A DNA stretch of 63,842 nucleotides. Origin: an uncultured Devosia sp. (GTDB lineage Bacteria; Pseudomonadota; Alphaproteobacteria; Rhizobiales; Devosiaceae). A model generated the notes under the pieces. The model saw nothing but the letters and a program-made list of their open reading frames with translations. It was not told the origin of the DNA and did no database searches. Both the position numbers and the translations under genes were made by a program. The stretch spans positions 1-63,842 of the forward strand of contig NZ_CAJXJS010000019.1 in the NCBI RefSeq assembly GCF_913055165.1, given 5' to 3'. This document shows, in pieces, positions 54,818 to 63,842 of the stretch; the first letter of the stretch is position 1; every line of letters begins with the position of its first letter.

Positions 54818-56401
54818 CTAGAAGCTGAGCGCTTTGGCCTGCTTGACGCCTTCGAGGCCGGCGATCTGCCCAAGCTGGTCGCCGGTCAGGGTGCCGTCGA
54901 TGGAAACCAGGGCAATGGCATCGCCGCCCACTTCGGCGCGGCCGAGGTTGAAGTTGGCGATGTTGATGCCCAGCGTGCCCAGAATGGTGCCGAGGCGGCC
55001 GATATGGCCTGGCTTGTCTTCATTGGTGACATAGAGCATGTGCGGGGTGATCTCCGCTTCCATGTTGATGTCCTTGACCTGGATGATGCGCGGCTTGCCA
55101 TTGGCGAACAGTGTGCCGGCCACGCCGCGGGTCTGGCGCTCCGTCGTCACCGTCAGACGGATATAGCCCTCATAGGCGCCCTGCTGGTCGCGATTGGTGG
55201 TCTCGACGACGATGCCGCGATCCTTGGCGATCTGGGGCGCCGAAACCATGTTGATGTCGCCCAGCGAGGGCTTCAAGACACCATTGATGGCGGCGGCCAC
55301 CATGGGGCGGGTGTTGAGGCCGGCCGGAGTGCCTTCGAATTCGAGCTTGATGCCCGAAATGGCGGTCTCCGTCAGCTGGCCGGCAAAGGAACCCAGGGCC
55401 TCGGCAAGCTTGACCCAGGGGGTGATGATCGGGGCTTCCTCGGCCGAGATGGACGGGAAGTTGAGCGCATTGGTAATCTCGCCGGTCATGAGATAGGCCG
55501 AAATCTGCTCTGCCACCTGCAGTGCCACATTCTCCTGCGCTTCTGTGGTCGAAGCGCCCAGGTGGGGGGTGCAGATCACGTTGGGCAGCTCGAACAGCGG
55601 GTTGTTCTGGGCCGGTTCCTCAAGGAACACGTCGAGTGCCGCACCGGCAACCTGACCGGACTTGAGCGCTTCGTAGAGCGCGGCTTCATCGATCAGGCCG
55701 CCGCGGGCGCAATTGATGATGCGAACACCCTTCTTGGTCTTGGCCAGGGTTTCCGCATTGAGGATATTGCGGGTGGCGTCGATCAGCGGGGTGTGCAGGG
55801 TGATGAAGTCGGCCCGGGCCAGCAGATCGTTCAGCTCGACCTTTTCCACGCCCAGTTCCACGGCGCGTTCCGGGGTGAGGAACGGGTCATAGGCGATGAC
55901 CTTCATCTTGAGACCCTGGGCGCGGTCGGCAACGATCGAGCCGATATTGCCCGCCCCGATCAGACCCAGCGTCTTGTGGGTGACTTCGACACCCATGAAG
56001 CGGTTCTTTTCCCACTTGCTGGCGCGGGTCGAGGCGTCAGCCTCCGGCAGCTGGCGGGCCAGGGCCATCATCATGGCAATGGCATGTTCGGCGGTGGTGA
56101 TGGAATTGCCGAAGGGCGTGTTCATCACAATGATGCCCTTCTTGGTGGCGGCAGGGATATCGACATTGTCGACACCGATACCGGCGCGACCGATGACCTT
56201 GAGATTGGTGGCGGCCGAAAGGATCTTTTCGGTGACCTTGGTGGCCGAGCGGATGGCCAGGCCATCATATTGGCCGATGACTTCGAACAGCTTGTCCTTG
56301 TCCTTGCCCAGATCGGGCAGGTAGTCGACCTCGACGCCATTGTCCTTGAAGATCTGGACGGCGGTGGGGCTCAGCTTGTCGGAAACGAGAACTTTGGGCA
56401 T
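54818..56401 (-). CDS. serA: D-3-phosphoglycerate dehydrogenase
   Basis: A 527-residue SerA of the long type: NAD-binding LGLIGAGNIGSIVADRAQ, catalytic ARGGLID and HLGASTTEAQENV, an allosteric substrate-binding domain (about 320-450) and a C-terminal ACT domain (NEDKPGHIGRLGTILGTLGI) that senses serine. First step of serine synthesis. Downstream of serC on the same strand. A longer start at 56455 is unlikely. Confidence 0.96.
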   Translation of the reverse strand: MPKVLVSDKLSPTAVQIFKDNGVEVDYLPDLGKDKDKLFEVIGQYDGLAIRSATKVTEKILSAATNLKVIGRAGIGVDNVDIPAATKKGIIVMNTPFGNSITTAEHAIAMMMALARQLPEADASTRASKWEKNRFMGVEVTHKTLGLIGAGNIGSIVADRAQGLKMKVIAYDPFLTPERAVELGVEKVELNDLLARADFITLHTPLIDATRNILNAETLAKTKKGVRIINCARGGLIDEAALYEALKSGQVAGAALDVFLEEPAQNNPLFELPNVICTPHLGASTTEAQENVALQVAEQISAYLMTGEITNALNFPSISAEEAPIITPWVKLAEALGSFAGQLTETAISGIKLEFEGTPAGLNTRPMVAAAINGVLKPSLGDINMVSAPQIAKDRGIVVETTNRDQQGAYEGYIRLTVTTERQTRGVAGTLFANGKPRIIQVKDINMEAEITPHMLYVTNEDKPGHIGRLGTILGTLGINIANFNLGRAEVGGDAIALVSIDGTLTGDQLGQIAGLEGVKQAKALSF

Positions 56402-56422
56402 TAGGGCATCCCTTCGGGATAA

Positions 56423-56511
56423 GCGAATAGCGAATGGGGAACGGCGGGTAGGCAAGAGGGGCGGGGAAGCAGCGGTGCGACTATTCGCTACTCGCTACCT
56501 CCCTATTCGCT
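56423..56511. repeat. GCGAATAG-type inverted and direct repeats between serC and serA
   Basis: GCGAATAGCGAAT (56423-56435) is complementary to CTATTCGC at 56481-56488 and again at 56503-56510, with CTACTCGCTA between. In RNA they can form a long-range hairpin. Such short iterations usually mark intergenic mosaic repeats. Confidence 0.6.
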
Positions 56512-56516
56512 CCGCC

Positions 56517-57698
<1,182 letters not shown>

Positions 57699-57701
57699 AT
57701 C

Positions 57702-57758
57702 ACGCGGCCCTCCCAGGCCTATTGTCTCGCGTTAGGGCGAGATGTCCTGAGGCCGCAA
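57702..57758 (-). promoter_or_regulatory. Structured serC leader (candidate serC RNA motif)
   Basis: On the minus strand the leader contains a 6-bp hairpin TCTCGC...GCGAGA (57742-57725), enclosed by GCGGCCTC (57756-57749), which can pair with GAGGGCCGC (57712-57704); this would bury the GGGAGG ribosome-binding site. A conserved RNA called the serC motif has been described upstream of alphaproteobacterial serC. This leader has the right place and layout, but I have not aligned it. Confidence 0.5.
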
Positions 57759-58013
57759 ATACGCCTGCACCGCGGCGCCGTCAAATGGAATCTGAATCGA
57801 CCAAGGGTCTTGGCTGGAGCGCCGTCCGGCGCGCGGAACCCATGCGCGCCCTGGTCATTGACGACAGATGTTCTTGCAACTGGTGCATCTGGCCGGTCGG
57901 GGTTTGGAGCAAGCGCGCGAAGCGTGCATGATCGGCGGGTCGAACCAGTACCGGCTATCGCCCAGCCGGGGGCAACTGGCATATGAGCGGGAGGCGAATC
58001 AAGGCAGGTGAAC

Positions 58014-59312
58014 ATGCCCGGGAATACAATCCTCTCTCCAATGCTGGCCGCTGGCGCCATTCTGCTCAGCGTGGCGCTGCTGATCACGGGCAATGGCCTG
58101 CAGGTCATGCTGCTGCCCATTCGCGGGGGGTTGGAAGGCTTTTCGGCCTTCGAGGTTGGGCTTCTGGGTTCGGGATATTTCCTGGGCTTCGTGGCCGGCT
58201 GTGCCGCCACGCCGCTGCTGATCATGCGGGCAGGGCATATCCGCACCTTTGCGGCGCTGGTGTCCATCGCCTCGGCGGCCGCCCTTGGCTATCCCATCGC
58301 CGTTGATTCGATCATCTGGATCGGTCTGCGCCTGATCACCGGCTTCTGCCTGGCCGGTCTCTATCTGGTGGTGGAGAGCTGGCTTAACGACCAGGCCACC
58401 AATGAAACCCGCGGCATGCTGATCTCCACCTATGTCACGGTCAATTTCACCGTCATCACGCTGGGTCAGATGCTGGTGACCCTGTTCCGCCCGGATAGCT
58501 TCGTGCTGTTCTCGATCGCCTCGGTGCTGGTGTCGCTGGCCGCAGTGCCCATTGTCATGACCCGCTCAAGCCAGCCCGCGCCGATCACCATTGTCCGCTT
58601 CCGCCCGGTGCGCATGTTCCGGCTCTCGCCCACCGGCACGGTCTCCATCTTCCTGATCGGCATGGCCACCGGCTCCTTCTGGTCGCTCGGGCCGGCCTAT
58701 GCGAGCCAGGCCAGCGGCAGCATTCGCGATGCGGCCCTGTTCATGAGCGCGGCCGTTCTGGGCGGGGCGGTCCTGCAATGGCCGGCGGGCAAGATTTCGG
58801 ACTCCATGGATCGGCGGCAGGTGTTGATCGGGCTGGCGCTGTTTTCCATTCTCGCCGGTGGCGTTCTGGCGGTCATGCCGTTCGCGCCCTGGCCCTGGCT
58901 GGCTGTGGGATTTGCCTTTGGCGCGGGCCTATTGCCTTGCTACGCCATTGCGGCGGCCCATATTTTCGACTTCGCCGACCGGGCCGACTATGTCGAGGTA
59001 TCGGCAGGACTCCTGCTGCTCAACGGTATCGGCGCGACGATCGGGCCGCTCCTCTCCTCGCTCAGCTTCGAGCTGGTGGGGCCCGCCGGCATTTTCGTGA
59101 CCAATGGCGTGGTCTTCGCCATTCTGGTCGCCTTTGTTGCGGTGCGCTTGGCGCGGCGCGAAGGCCTGCCCGAGGAGGAGAAGCACAATTTCGACCTGGG
59201 CACGAGCGCCGCGGTTTCGGTGGTGGCCGACGAGGAGGCCATTCAGTTGAGCGATCTGGTGATCGAGGACCCTGTCGAGACCCAGAATGCACCAACCGAT
59301 CCGGTACCTTAG
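58014..59312 (+). CDS. MFS permease of the YcaD type
   Basis: A 432-residue major-facilitator protein with twelve helices; GLYLVVESWLNDQATNETRG matches the conserved central segment of the YcaD/UMF group. An acidic tail follows. Substrate unknown. ATG 58014 is preferred; a GTG two codons upstream is possible. Divergent from serC; the 290 bp between them hold only the serC leader and promoters. Confidence 0.88.
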   Translation: MPGNTILSPMLAAGAILLSVALLITGNGLQVMLLPIRGGLEGFSAFEVGLLGSGYFLGFVAGCAATPLLIMRAGHIRTFAALVSIASAAALGYPIAVDSIIWIGLRLITGFCLAGLYLVVESWLNDQATNETRGMLISTYVTVNFTVITLGQMLVTLFRPDSFVLFSIASVLVSLAAVPIVMTRSSQPAPITIVRFRPVRMFRLSPTGTVSIFLIGMATGSFWSLGPAYASQASGSIRDAALFMSAAVLGGAVLQWPAGKISDSMDRRQVLIGLALFSILAGGVLAVMPFAPWPWLAVGFAFGAGLLPCYAIAAAHIFDFADRADYVEVSAGLLLLNGIGATIGPLLSSLSFELVGPAGIFVTNGVVFAILVAFVAVRLARREGLPEEEKHNFDLGTSAAVSVVADEEAIQLSDLVIEDPVETQNAPTDPVP

Positions 59313-59437
59313 GTTCGCGGCAGCCCGTTTTGCTGCAAAATCCGCGCTTTAAATCATACCAGCGTCTGGCCCTTGGCGGACAAAGCCATTAGCTTGGCGC
59401 CAATTCCAGATTCCACGTTTCTGTACCGAGATTATCC

Positions 59438-60742
59438 ATGGCCGAGTCTTCCCTTTTCGCCCGCATCGTAGCCCTTGTTGGCGGGGCCGCTGTCGCCATC
59501 CGCCATGCCGGAGACGGTCCCAAGCCGCATGCTTTCGGCACCGCGCCGTCCATTCCCGACGCCAAGCCGCAGGGCAAGATTCCCACGCTGAAAATGCCGA
59601 CGGCCAAGGGCTGGGAAGGCAATCACATGCCCACCCCGGCCGCCGGTCTCAAGGTCAATGCCTTCGCGCGCAAGCTGGTGCATCCGCGCAATATGCACGT
59701 GCTGCCCAATGGCGATGTGCTGGTGGCCGAGTCCATGGGTGAGGAAGGCAGCGGTCCGCGCTCGCTGTTCGACCATGCGATGCACGCGACCATGAAGCGC
59801 GCGCGTGCCGCGGGCAAGAGCCCCAATCGCGTGACCCTGCTGCGCGATGCCGATGGCGATGGGGTCGCCGAACAGAGCCACGCCTATATCGAGAATGTCC
59901 GCCAGCCCTTTGGCATCGTGCTGATCGGCGACACGCTCTATGTCGGTGCGTCCGATGCCGTGCTCGCCTATCCCTATGTGGAAGGTGAGACCAGGATTAC
60001 CACCCCGGGCAAGAAGCTGATGGACCTGATCCCGGGCGGCCATTGGACGCGTAATCTCATCGCCTCCAAGGATGGCACCAAGCTCTATGTGGCCGTGGGC
60101 TCGCTGAGCAATATTGGCGACCACGGCATGGCCGCGGAAGAAAACCGGGCCTGTATCCATGAACTGGATCTGACCACGGGCCAGTCGCGCGTTTTTGCGG
60201 GCGGCCTGCGCAATCCGGTCGGTATGGCTTGGGAGCCGACGACCGGACAGTTGTGGACGGTGGTCAATGAGCGCGATGGGTTGGGCGACGAAACCCCGCC
60301 GGACTATCTGACCTCGGTGGTGGATGGCGGCTTTTACGGCTGGCCCTATTGCTATTGGAACCGCATCGTGGACGACCGGGTGCCGCAGGATGCTGCCAAG
60401 GTGGCGAGCGCGCTGCAGCCGGATTATGCCCTGGGTGGACATACCGCATCCCTGGGCCTGTGCTGGCTGCCGGAGGGCACCCTGCCGGGCTTTCCAGCCG
60501 GCATGGCCATCGGCCAGCACGGCTCCTGGAACCGCTCCAAGCTCTCGGGTTACAAGCTGGCCTTCGTCGAGTTCAAGGATGGCAAGCCGGTGGGCATGCC
60601 GCGCGAAATCCTGAGCAATTTCCTGTCGCCGGACGAGAACTATTCCTATGGCCGGCCGGTCGGCGTGGCCCTGGCCAAAGATGGCGCTGTGCTGATGGCT
60701 GACGATGTGGGCGATGTCATCTGGCGCGTCACCGGCGCCTGA
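59438..60742 (+). CDS. Sorbosone-dehydrogenase-like beta-propeller (PQQ-type sugar dehydrogenase family)
   Basis: A 434-residue protein with blade repeats (NMHVLPNGDVLVAESMGEEG, LRDADGDGVAEQ, FAGGLRNPVGMAWEPTTGQL, GVALAKDGAVLMADDVGD). It belongs to the sorbosone/glucose dehydrogenase propeller family, which oxidises sugars or aldehydes in the periplasm with PQQ. The N-terminal hydrophobic segment (RIVALVGGAAVAI) is short and could be a signal anchor. Confidence 0.85.
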   Translation: MAESSLFARIVALVGGAAVAIRHAGDGPKPHAFGTAPSIPDAKPQGKIPTLKMPTAKGWEGNHMPTPAAGLKVNAFARKLVHPRNMHVLPNGDVLVAESMGEEGSGPRSLFDHAMHATMKRARAAGKSPNRVTLLRDADGDGVAEQSHAYIENVRQPFGIVLIGDTLYVGASDAVLAYPYVEGETRITTPGKKLMDLIPGGHWTRNLIASKDGTKLYVAVGSLSNIGDHGMAAEENRACIHELDLTTGQSRVFAGGLRNPVGMAWEPTTGQLWTVVNERDGLGDETPPDYLTSVVDGGFYGWPYCYWNRIVDDRVPQDAAKVASALQPDYALGGHTASLGLCWLPEGTLPGFPAGMAIGQHGSWNRSKLSGYKLAFVEFKDGKPVGMPREILSNFLSPDENYSYGRPVGVALAKDGAVLMADDVGDVIWRVTGA

Positions 60743-60759
60743 GGCCAAAAAGCCGCCAA

Positions 60760-60797
60760 AAATTGGGGCGCCGCAGCAGGTCTGCGGCGCCCATTTT
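60760..60797. terminator. Bidirectional intrinsic terminator between convergent genes
   Basis: GGGCGCCGCAG (60766-60776) pairs perfectly with CTGCGGCGCCC (60782-60792), with ATTTTT on the plus side and AATTTTT on the minus side. It serves both the propeller gene and the convergent dehydrogenase gene. Confidence 0.92.
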
Positions 60798-60807
60798 TAC
60801 GCCCGGA

Positions 60808-61794
60808 TCAGCCTGGCAGTCTGCCGCCCAGCTCATCCTCGATATGGGTGCGCACAATATCGTCGAAGCTGGTTTCGGCCCGAAACCCCAGTTCCAAGGC
60901 GCGCCGCGTATCGAAATTCTGCGGCCAACCGGCCACGATGCGAGCAATGGTCTGGTCCGGTTCGCGCCGAATGAGCCGCACGGCCGCCGGGCCGGCAAAG
61001 CGCTCAAGCGCGGCAATTTCCTCGGCAATGGTGGCCGAGAGGCCGGGCATGGTCAGCGTCCGCCGTTGCCCAAGCGGAGCCGTATCGAGGCGCGCTGCAT
61101 GGAGCAGAAAGTCGATTGCGGCGCGCGGACTGGCGAACCAGTGGCGGACTGTCTCGTCAACCGGGAGCACGGCCTCCATGCCATTGAGTGGCTCGCGGAT
61201 GATGCCCGAGAAGAAACCCGAGGCCGCCTTGTTGGGCTTGCCGGGACGGACCACAATGGTGGGCAGGCGGATGCCGATGCCATCCACGAAGCCGCGCCGT
61301 GAATAGTCGGCCAGCAGAAGCTCGCAAATGGCCTTCTGGGTGCCATAGCTGGTGAGCGGGGTATGCGCCATGTGGTCGGGTATGGCCGGGGGCAGGGGTT
61401 CGCCAAACACGGCGATGGACGAGGTGAAAACCAGACGCGGGCAATAGGGCTCGTCTGTGTCCTGCTGCCGAATGGCTTCAAGGAGAAGACGCGTGCCGTC
61501 CAGATTGATGGCATAGCCTTTGTCGAAATCGGCTTCTGCCTCGCCGGAAACGATCGCCGCCAGGTGGAAGATGAGCTCGGGTCGTCCCTCGATCAGCCTG
61601 TCGGCGGCGCCCGGAACGGACAGGTCGAGCGCCAGTGTGGAGGTGGGAATATCCGTTGGCGGCGCGTCGGGCGCCACGATATCGACCAGTGTCAGGCGTT
61701 CAATCGGCTTGTCGCCAATGCCACTAGAGGCGATCAGTGCGGCGGTCAGCTTCCGCCCCACCATGCCGGCGGCGCCAATAATCAGAATATGCAT
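60808..61794 (-). CDS. NAD-dependent dehydrogenase, DenD-like (D-erythronate dehydrogenase type)
   Basis: A 328-residue extended SDR: GAAGMVGRKL at residues 7-16, SSIAVFG and the catalytic YGTQK. The segment PGKPNKAASGFFSGIIREPL is typical of DenD, which oxidises D-erythronate at C2. It may act on other tetronates. GGGAGGG precedes the ATG. A paralogue ends the catabolic operon at 9428. Confidence 0.87.
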   Translation of the reverse strand: MHILIIGAAGMVGRKLTAALIASSGIGDKPIERLTLVDIVAPDAPPTDIPTSTLALDLSVPGAADRLIEGRPELIFHLAAIVSGEAEADFDKGYAINLDGTRLLLEAIRQQDTDEPYCPRLVFTSSIAVFGEPLPPAIPDHMAHTPLTSYGTQKAICELLLADYSRRGFVDGIGIRLPTIVVRPGKPNKAASGFFSGIIREPLNGMEAVLPVDETVRHWFASPRAAIDFLLHAARLDTAPLGQRRTLTMPGLSATIAEEIAALERFAGPAAVRLIRREPDQTIARIVAGWPQNFDTRRALELGFRAETSFDDIVRTHIEDELGGRLPG

Positions 61795-61928
61795 GCAAGG
61801 ACCCTCCCGGTGCCATTGAGCATTGGCCGATGGCAAAGGTCCAGAGGGCAGCAACAAGAAGGGCCGGTGTCTTCTGACACCGGCCCGATGCAGTCAGGGG
61901 GCGGAGGTGGCCGTCCGCCACCATTGCC

Positions 61929-62657
61929 TTAGTTGAAACGGTAGCGGACCGTGCCGCGCACTTCGTGGACCCAGTTGTTGTCAACCGAGAAGGGGAAGGC
62001 GGCAGTCGTGTTTTCGATGCGGTTGATATAGAGGGCGCGATAGCCGACATCGGCAACCACCTGGCCGAAATCATAGCCGACACCCACCATGCCGGCGGCT
62101 GCCAGGCTGGTGTTCTGGCTGCGCGATTCAGCGCCGAGCGGGTCGGTTACGACCGCGTCGTTGAAGGCAATACCGGCACCGGCGCCGACATAACCGAATG
62201 CGCCACCGGCGGCGCCATAGCCATCGCCGAAGCCGAAATCATAATAGGCATTGGCCAGCAGCACGCTGGAGCGGAGCGACAGGCTGTGGACGCCATCGAC
62301 CAGCGGCCCACCGCCATCATTGATGGTGGCGCGCATGCCATTATTGCCCAGATAGTCATAGGTGGCGTCGAAGCGCAGCCCGGTTCCGGTTTCAAAGCCG
62401 GCGCCGACACCGACCGAATAGCCATAGCCGAAGCCATCAATGGCATAGCGCGATGGCGTTGCTGTTGGGTGGTTGACCTCATGCGCCCACATCAGGTTCG
62501 CCCCAGCGCTGCCGCGCAGGTAGAACGAGCCGGAATAGCCGTAGTCCACATCAGGGATTTCAATGACGGGGGGATAGTAGGGCAGATCTGCTGCAACAGC
62601 TTGCCCTGCAATCATGGTCGCTCCTGCGACCAGCATTGCGGCGGTTAGGTTACGCAT
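61929..62657 (-). CDS. Outer-membrane beta-barrel protein (Omp25-like)
   Basis: A 242-residue protein with a signal peptide (MLVAGATMIAGQAVAADLP) and a barrel (FYLRGSAGANLMWAHEV ... DFGQVVADVGYRALYINR), ending in VRYRFN. It resembles Omp25-family porin-like proteins of Hyphomicrobiales. ATG 62657 is 24 codons inside the longer frame and starts the signal peptide. Confidence 0.87.
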   Translation of the reverse strand: MRNLTAAMLVAGATMIAGQAVAADLPYYPPVIEIPDVDYGYSGSFYLRGSAGANLMWAHEVNHPTATPSRYAIDGFGYGYSVGVGAGFETGTGLRFDATYDYLGNNGMRATINDGGGPLVDGVHSLSLRSSVLLANAYYDFGFGDGYGAAGGAFGYVGAGAGIAFNDAVVTDPLGAESRSQNTSLAAAGMVGVGYDFGQVVADVGYRALYINRIENTTAAFPFSVDNNWVHEVRGTVRYRFN

Positions 62658-62768
62658 GACGAAGGTCCTTTGGTTGCCACGACACCAAGTCGATTGCGAC
62701 CAATATCCGGCAAACTTCTTAAGGCCCACTTAACCTAAAGATTTAACCCTAATCCCGCGTCAATCACG

Positions 62769-62784
62769 ATCGTTTACAAACGAT
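62769..62784. promoter_or_regulatory. Inverted repeat upstream of the Omp25-like gene
   Basis: ATCGTTT (62769-62775) and AAACGAT (62778-62784) form a perfect 7-bp dyad with a 2-bp spacer, 112 bp upstream of the omp start and between it and glmM. This is a likely binding site for a dimeric regulator. Confidence 0.45.
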
Positions 62785-62834
62785 TACTGCGCTTTCTACT
62801 TCTTATTGATTTGGCAATATTTCAGCTGCCGGGG

Positions 62835-63842
62835 TCAGCCGACCTGACGGATGGCAGCCTCGATCTGCCCCACCACTGTTTCCACCAGCATGGCGTCGTC
62901 GGCCTCGCCCATGACGCGGATGACCGGTTCGGTGCCCGAGGCCCGTACGACCAGGCGCCCGCCATCGCCCAGCATTGCCTGACCATCGGCGATCGCCTGG
63001 ATGACCTGCTTATGTTCGAGCGGCTTGCCGGCCTTGAACTTCACGCTGCGCAGCAGCTGCGGCACCTTCTCGAAGCGGGCGCAGATTTCCGAGATCGGCC
63101 GTCCCATCTGCTTGAGCACGGCCAGCAATTGCAGGGCCGCCACCAGGCCATCCCCCGTGGTAGTAAAATCGGAGAGAATGATATGTCCCGATTGCTCGCC
63201 GCCGACATTGAAGCCCTTGGCGCGCATGGCTTCGAGCACGTAACGGTCGCCCACCTGGGTGCGCTCCAGCGTCAGGCCCAGCTTGCTCAGGTGCCGTTCG
63301 AGCCCGAGATTGGACATGACCGTGGCCACGATGCCGCCGCCGACCAGCATCTGGCGTTCCATCCAGCTCTCGGCGATGACCGCCATGAACTGGTCGCCAT
63401 CGACCACATGGCCCTTTTCGTCGATGATGATCACCCGGTCGGCGTCGCCATCCAGCGCAATGCCGATATCGGCGCGCACTTCCTTGACCTTGGCGGCAAC
63501 GGCCTCGGGTGCGGTGGACCCAACCTTATAGTTGATGTTGAAGCCGTCCGGCTCAGCGCCGATGGTGAAGACTTCCGCGCCCAGTTCCCATAGCGCGACC
63601 GGCGCCACCTTGTAGGCCGCCCCATTGGCGCAGTCGAGCACCACGCGCAGGCCCGAAAGGTCGATGTTCCGGGGCAGGGTGCGCTTGGCATATTCGATAT
63701 AGCGGGTGCGGGCTTCCTCGTCGCGATGGGCGCGGCCGATGTCGCGGCCCTTGGCGAGAAACCGCGTCATGTCGCTGTCGATCAGCTTTTCGATCTCCAG
63801 CTCCAGCTCATCGCTGAGCTTGTAGCCATCGGGGCGGAACAG
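62835..63842 (-). CDS. glmM: Phosphoglucosamine mutase, C-terminal two-thirds (5' end outside window)
   Basis: 336 codons of the minus-strand frame remain open to the window edge. The metal-binding loop DGDADRVII, sugar-binding GEQSGH and phosphate-binding [11 protein letters not shown] identify GlmM, which converts glucosamine-6-phosphate to glucosamine-1-phosphate for cell-wall synthesis. The catalytic-serine segment lies outside the window. An internal ATG at 63770 is not the true start, because the sequence upstream ([14 protein letters not shown]) is still GlmM. Confidence 0.95.
   Translation of the reverse strand: MFRPDGYKLSDELELEIEKLIDSDMTRFLAKGRDIGRAHRDEEARTRYIEYAKRTLPRNIDLSGLRVVLDCANGAAYKVAPVALWELGAEVFTIGAEPDGFNINYKVGSTAPEAVAAKVKEVRADIGIALDGDADRVIIIDEKGHVVDGDQFMAVIAESWMERQMLVGGGIVATVMSNLGLERHLSKLGLTLERTQVGDRYVLEAMRAKGFNVGGEQSGHIILSDFTTTGDGLVAALQLLAVLKQMGRPISEICARFEKVPQLLRSVKFKAGKPLEHKQVIQAIADGQAMLGDGGRLVVRASGTEPVIRVMGEADDAMLVETVVGQIEAAIRQVG

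Noticed and set aside
55004..56404. A 466-codon plus-strand frame opposite serA
   Set aside because: serA is complete and conserved on the other strand; the frame is a GC-rich shadow.

Overview
The window looks like chromosomal DNA of an alphaproteobacterium of the order Hyphomicrobiales, probably Devosia or a relative. The support is an RcdA-family CtrA-degradation regulator, a TrcR/DUF1013 regulator, the alphaproteobacterial aa3-oxidase subunit IV peptide, a three-gene proton-translocating transhydrogenase, Omp25-like barrels and high GC. The genus is inferred from general resemblance only.

Region 1 (1 to about 9300) is the right part of a Tn7-like transposon; its left end lies outside the window. 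On the minus strand, tnsA, tnsB, tnsC and tniQ form an operon in which each start overlaps the preceding stop. Convergent with tniQ is a cargo gene for an FtsH-like AAA+ protein whose zinc-protease HExxH motif is destroyed. Between tnsA and the right end lie (a) a strongly folded, apparently plus-strand non-coding RNA locus of about 180 nt ending in a textbook intrinsic terminator, (b) a 216-codon gene that may be related to TnsA-type proteins, and (c) an AT-rich end with three same-direction copies of an AATTTGAAA-centred repeat, candidate TnsB-binding sites. The RNA locus beside tnsA, together with the dead-protease FtsH-like gene, is the best candidate for an undescribed system.

Region 2 (9428-20448) is a ten-gene minus-strand catabolic operon under a divergent NodD-like LysR regulator: TRAP binding protein, fused TRAP permease, cyclase-type hydrolase, C-C-bond alpha/beta hydrolase, extradiol-type VOC dioxygenase, Rieske ferredoxin, FAD aromatic hydroxylase, cupin, FAH-family hydrolase and an SDR. 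This reads as uptake, ring hydroxylation, meta cleavage and hydrolysis of an aromatic or N-heteroaromatic acid. The substrate is unknown.

Region 3 (20489-63842) is mostly core genome: an outer-membrane barrel, an NtrC-type regulator, two DUF465 genes, purEK, rpsU, several hydrolases, a DsbA-like protein, slyX, the pnt operon (PntAa carries a histone-H1-like Ala/Lys-rich tail), pepF, a TauE permease, a CPA2 antiporter, trcR, rcdA, rpmE, an ABC exporter, thiN divergent from a TPP riboswitch and thiBPQ, a large membrane protein of unknown function, purA, a DMT permease, serA and serC, an MFS permease, a sorbosone-dehydrogenase-like beta-propeller, a DenD-like dehydrogenase, a second barrel and the 3' two-thirds of glmM.

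No rRNA, tRNA or CRISPR array was found. Database identities, RNA folding and promoter strengths are reading-based judgements.
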